From assembly GCA_902463235.1 (NCBI GenBank), contig CABQER010000043.1:1-7229 (forward strand): a stretch of 7,229 nucleotides of DNA. The letters are read 5' to 3'. The translations under genes were made by a program, and so were the position numbers. The DNA comes from an uncultured Faecalibacterium sp. Its GTDB lineage: Bacteria > Bacillota > Clostridia > Oscillospirales > Ruminococcaceae. Under the pieces are notes generated by a model. The model did no database searches. It worked only from the letters and a program-made list of their open reading frames with translations, and was not told where the DNA came from. Numbering within the stretch: position 1 is the stretch's first letter; the number at the start of each line of letters is the position of its first letter. This document shows, piece after piece, positions 4,965 through 7,229 of this stretch.

Positions 4965-6407
4965 TTGCCCCAAACGATCCAAAAAGAAAAATTTTTTGAC
5001 CCGCGCAAGCCGTTCCAGTCCCAGCGGCCGGAGACCCACGAGGAGTGGCAGGCACGCATGGGCGGCGAAGTGCTGGCGGTGGTGCGCAGCGGGCTGTATC
5101 TGGACTTCCGCTTTCTGGATATGGCGCTCAGTGCCTTGTCCCCCGCCCCGGACGAGCGCTGCCGGGTGCTGGCTACGGACGGTCAGGTCCTGTTTTATCA
5201 ACCCAGCCACCTGCTGCGGCTCTATCAGGACAATCCAAAATATCTCAACCGATTGTATCTGCACACCATATTCCACTGCGTATTCCGACATTTGTGGCTG
5301 AAAGGCCGCCGGGAGCCGCAGCTGTGGAGCCTTGCCTGTGATATCGCAGTGGAAAACGTTATCGACAGCCTGAACCGCACCAGCGTCAAGCGCCCGCTGA
5401 CCTATGTGCGCCAGAACGCCTACCAGCAGATCACCGCCGAGGAAACCGTGGTGGCAGCCGCGCCGGTGTATCGGTGGCTCACCCGGCAGACCCCCGGCGT
5501 GCTGCGGCAGCTGGAGCGGGAGTTCGTGACCGACGACCACCGCCTGTGGCCCAAGGACGCTCCCGACCAGCCCCAGCAGATGCCCACGCCGCTGCCCCAG
5601 AAAACGTGGCAGAAGATCGGGGAGCGGATGCAGACAGAGCTGGACCTGCGGGATAAGGAAGCCGGGGACGGTGCCGATGCCCTGAAGCAGCAGGTAAAAG
5701 CCGCCAACCGCAGCCGCCGCAGCTACCGGGATTTTCTGCGCCGGTTCTGCGTGCTGCGGGAGGAAGTAAAGCTGGACCCGGACGAGTTCGACCTGAACTT
5801 CTACACCTACGGCCTTTCGGTGTACGGAAACCTGCCCCTCATCGAGCCTCTGGAAAGCCGGGAGAGCAAAAAGATCGAGGAGCTGGCCCTTGTCATCGAC
5901 ACCAGCTACTCCACCTCCGGTGAACTGGTGCGGGCGTTCCTTGCGGAGACCTACACTCTGCTGAAAGGACAGGAGAACTTTTTCCACCGGATGAACCTGC
6001 ACCTGATCCAGGCCGATAACGCCATCCGGCAGGATATCCTGATCCACAATGAGGACGAGCTGATCCACGCCATGAACCACTTTGAGCTGCGGGGCGGCGG
6101 CGGAACGGACTTCCGCCCGGCCTTTGAATACGTGAACCAGCTGTGCGCCGAGAAGAAGTTCTCAAACCTGCGGGGCCTTTTGTACTTCACCGACGGCATG
6201 GGCACCTACCCCGCCAAGCGCCCGGCCTACGACACCGCTTTTCTGTTTCTGGGGGAGCGGTTCGACGATGCCAATGTACCGCCGTGGGCCATGAAGGTGG
6301 TTCTGGATGAAGAAGAATTTACCGGTGCAGCAGCCCGCCCGCAAAGCACCCTTGCCGACGCGCTGGCCGAAGAGGACGACCTGTACCGTGACCTGAACAA
6401 TTCGTGA
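4965..6407 (+). CDS. DUF2201-type protein: metallopeptidase-like domain plus VWA domain
   Basis: Starting at TTG 4965 this is 480 residues (498 from ATG 4911, whose extra 18 residues are mostly encoded by the repeat). The N-terminal half (about 30-145) matches the DUF2201_N putative metallopeptidase pattern: 'LATDGQVLFYQP', then HTIFHCVFRH at 100-109, then LWSLACDIAVEN. The usual HExxH reads HTIFH, so the catalytic Glu is a Thr and peptidase activity is doubtful. A charged, Pro/Gln-containing linker follows (about 190-260). The C-terminal VWA domain (about 303-450) has a complete MIDAS: DTSYS (Asp312, Ser314, Ser316), Thr381 in GGGGTDF, and Asp410 in FTDG. It should bind a divalent metal and a protein partner. 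No signal peptide is present, so it is cytoplasmic. It precedes a MoxR ATPase gene by 11 bases, a classic VWA-MoxR pairing. The role is likely assembly or remodelling of a client; the client is unknown. Confidence 0.88.
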   Translation: MPQTIQKEKFFDPRKPFQSQRPETHEEWQARMGGEVLAVVRSGLYLDFRFLDMALSALSPAPDERCRVLATDGQVLFYQPSHLLRLYQDNPKYLNRLYLHTIFHCVFRHLWLKGRREPQLWSLACDIAVENVIDSLNRTSVKRPLTYVRQNAYQQITAEETVVAAAPVYRWLTRQTPGVLRQLEREFVTDDHRLWPKDAPDQPQQMPTPLPQKTWQKIGERMQTELDLRDKEAGDGADALKQQVKAANRSRRSYRDFLRRFCVLREEVKLDPDEFDLNFYTYGLSVYGNLPLIEPLESRESKKIEELALVIDTSYSTSGELVRAFLAETYTLLKGQENFFHRMNLHLIQADNAIRQDILIHNEDELIHAMNHFELRGGGGTDFRPAFEYVNQLCAEKKFSNLRGLLYFTDGMGTYPAKRPAYDTAFLFLGERFDDANVPPWAMKVVLDEEEFTGAAARPQSTLADALAEEDDLYRDLNNS

Positions 6408-6410
6408 GGG
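6406..6410 (+). promoter_or_regulatory. Ribosome binding site of the MoxR gene
   Basis: GAGGG overlaps the TGA stop (6405-6407) of the VWA gene and lies 8 bases before ATG at 6419. The closeness suggests co-translation of the VWA and MoxR proteins. Confidence 0.7.
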
Positions 6411-6418
6411 AATTTGTT

Positions 6419-7229
6419 ATGAATATCAAACGAGCCAAAGAAGAAATTGAACACACCGTAAAAGCCTACCTTGCCAAGGATGCTCTGGGCGAATACGCCA
6501 TCCCGGCCATCCGGCAGCGTCCCATTCTGCTCATGGGGCCTCCGGGCATTGGCAAGACGCAGGTGATGGAGCAGGTAGCCCGGGAGTGCGGCGTGGCGCT
6601 GGTGGCCTACACCATCACCCACCACACCCGCCAGAGCGCCGTGGGTCTGCCCTTCATCCGCCAGCGCAATTATGGCGGCAAAGATGTCTCCGTGACTGAA
6701 TACACCATGAGCGAGATCATTGCCAGCATCTACGCCAAGATGGAGGCCACCGGCCTCTCCGAGGGCATTCTGTTCATCGACGAGATCAACTGTGTGTCGG
6801 AAACGCTGGCCCCCACCATGCTGCAATTTTTGCAATGCAAGACCTTTGGCAATCAGGCCGTGCCTGCGGGCTGGGTGATCGTGGCGGCAGGCAACCCACC
6901 GGAGTACAATAAATCTGTGCGCGACTTTGATATCGTTACGCTGGACCGTGTGCGCCGCATGGACATTGAGCCGGACCTGCCCGTGTGGAAAGACTATGCC
7001 CGCGCTGCCCACATCCACAGCGCCATTTTGAGCTATCTGGAGCTGCACCCGCAGAACTTCTACCAGATCAACGCCGATGTGGACGGCACCCAGTTCGTGA
7101 CCGCCCGCGGCTGGGAGGATCTTTCCAATCTGCTGGACACCTACGAAACACTGGGTCTGCAGGCCGATGAAGACCTGATCCGCGAGTACATCCAGCACCC
7201 GAAGATCGCAGAGGACTTCTCCGCCTACC
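6419..7229 (+). CDS. MoxR-family AAA+ ATPase (3' partial)
   Basis: The frame is open from ATG 6419 through the window end, giving 270 residues without a stop. The AAA+ core is clear: Walker A GPPGIGKT (40-47, Lys46), Walker B ILFIDEIN (117-124, Asp121-Glu122), sensor 1 Asn159 in AAGNPPEYN, and LDRVRR (175-180), which holds the likely arginine finger and fits the MoxR 'LDR' motif. MoxR ATPases form hexamers that use ATP to remodel or load cofactor into client complexes together with VWA proteins. The gene directly upstream encodes such a VWA protein, and the short 11-base gap supports a joint function. The C-terminal lid region is only partly included. No membrane segment or signal is visible, so it is cytoplasmic. 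The client and precise pathway are not shown by the sequence. Confidence 0.92.
   Translation, partial: MNIKRAKEEIEHTVKAYLAKDALGEYAIPAIRQRPILLMGPPGIGKTQVMEQVARECGVALVAYTITHHTRQSAVGLPFIRQRNYGGKDVSVTEYTMSEIIASIYAKMEATGLSEGILFIDEINCVSETLAPTMLQFLQCKTFGNQAVPAGWVIVAAGNPPEYNKSVRDFDIVTLDRVRRMDIEPDLPVWKDYARAAHIHSAILSYLELHPQNFYQINADVDGTQFVTARGWEDLSNLLDTYETLGLQADEDLIREYIQHPKIAEDFSAY

Noticed and set aside
4947..6080. 377-codon minus-strand open frame opposite the VWA gene
   Set aside because: It is a shadow of the DUF2201/VWA gene, with no recognisable domain and biased composition.
6227..7198. 323-codon minus-strand open frame opposite the VWA end and the MoxR gene
   Set aside because: It spans two well-supported plus-strand genes and their junction; its translation shows no domain.
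1..7229. CRISPR array, tRNA, rRNA or insertion sequence
   Set aside because: No regularly spaced direct repeats, cloverleaf-like segments, rRNA stretches or transposase frames were seen on either strand.

Overview
The window looks like chromosomal DNA from a GC-rich gut Firmicute of the Faecalibacterium/Oscillospiraceae type. This is inferred from the GC-rich codon use, the style of the ABC exporter pair, the BspA-type leucine-rich repeat protein and a MITE-like intergenic repeat. No rRNA or other taxonomic marker is present, so the assignment is tentative. All confident genes are on the + strand. Both ends of the window cut through a gene.

Region 1 (1-3222) is the end of an ABC exporter operon. 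It holds the C-terminal two-thirds of one half-transporter and, overlapping it by one base, a complete 639-residue second half-transporter, followed by a strong intrinsic terminator. The motifs show a heterodimeric type IV exporter of the LmrCD/BmrCD/TM287-288 kind. The first subunit has degenerate catalytic residues (Ala in Walker A, Asp for the catalytic Glu, Gln for the H-loop His) with a canonical signature. The second has canonical catalytic residues with a degenerate signature. The pair should therefore form one active and one degenerate ATP site.

Region 2 (3223-3682) has no convincing protein gene. Its left part is GC-rich and of unknown nature. Its right part is AT-rich and holds a perfect 14-bp terminator hairpin with T-runs in both directions. 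A near-consensus minus-strand promoter lies about 45 bp from this hairpin, so the two could define an ~80-nt minus-strand small RNA. A weaker plus-strand promoter with an overlapping palindrome faces it. A good plus-strand promoter (TTTACA, 17 bp, TATACT) then drives the next genes.

Region 3 (3683-7229) carries three genes in one direction: a cytoplasmic LRR_5 (BspA-like) protein with a helical C-terminal domain, a DUF2201-type protein (metallopeptidase-like fold plus VWA domain), and a MoxR-family AAA+ ATPase cut by the window end. MoxR ATPases paired with VWA proteins are known as chaperone-like or maturation systems. The LRR protein is plausibly a substrate, scaffold or adaptor of this pair. 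A ~135-bp repeat lies between the LRR and VWA genes and appears to have displaced the apparent ATG start of the VWA gene; the better start is TTG at 4965. The VWA protein keeps a complete MIDAS, but its peptidase-like motif reads HTIFH instead of HExxH.
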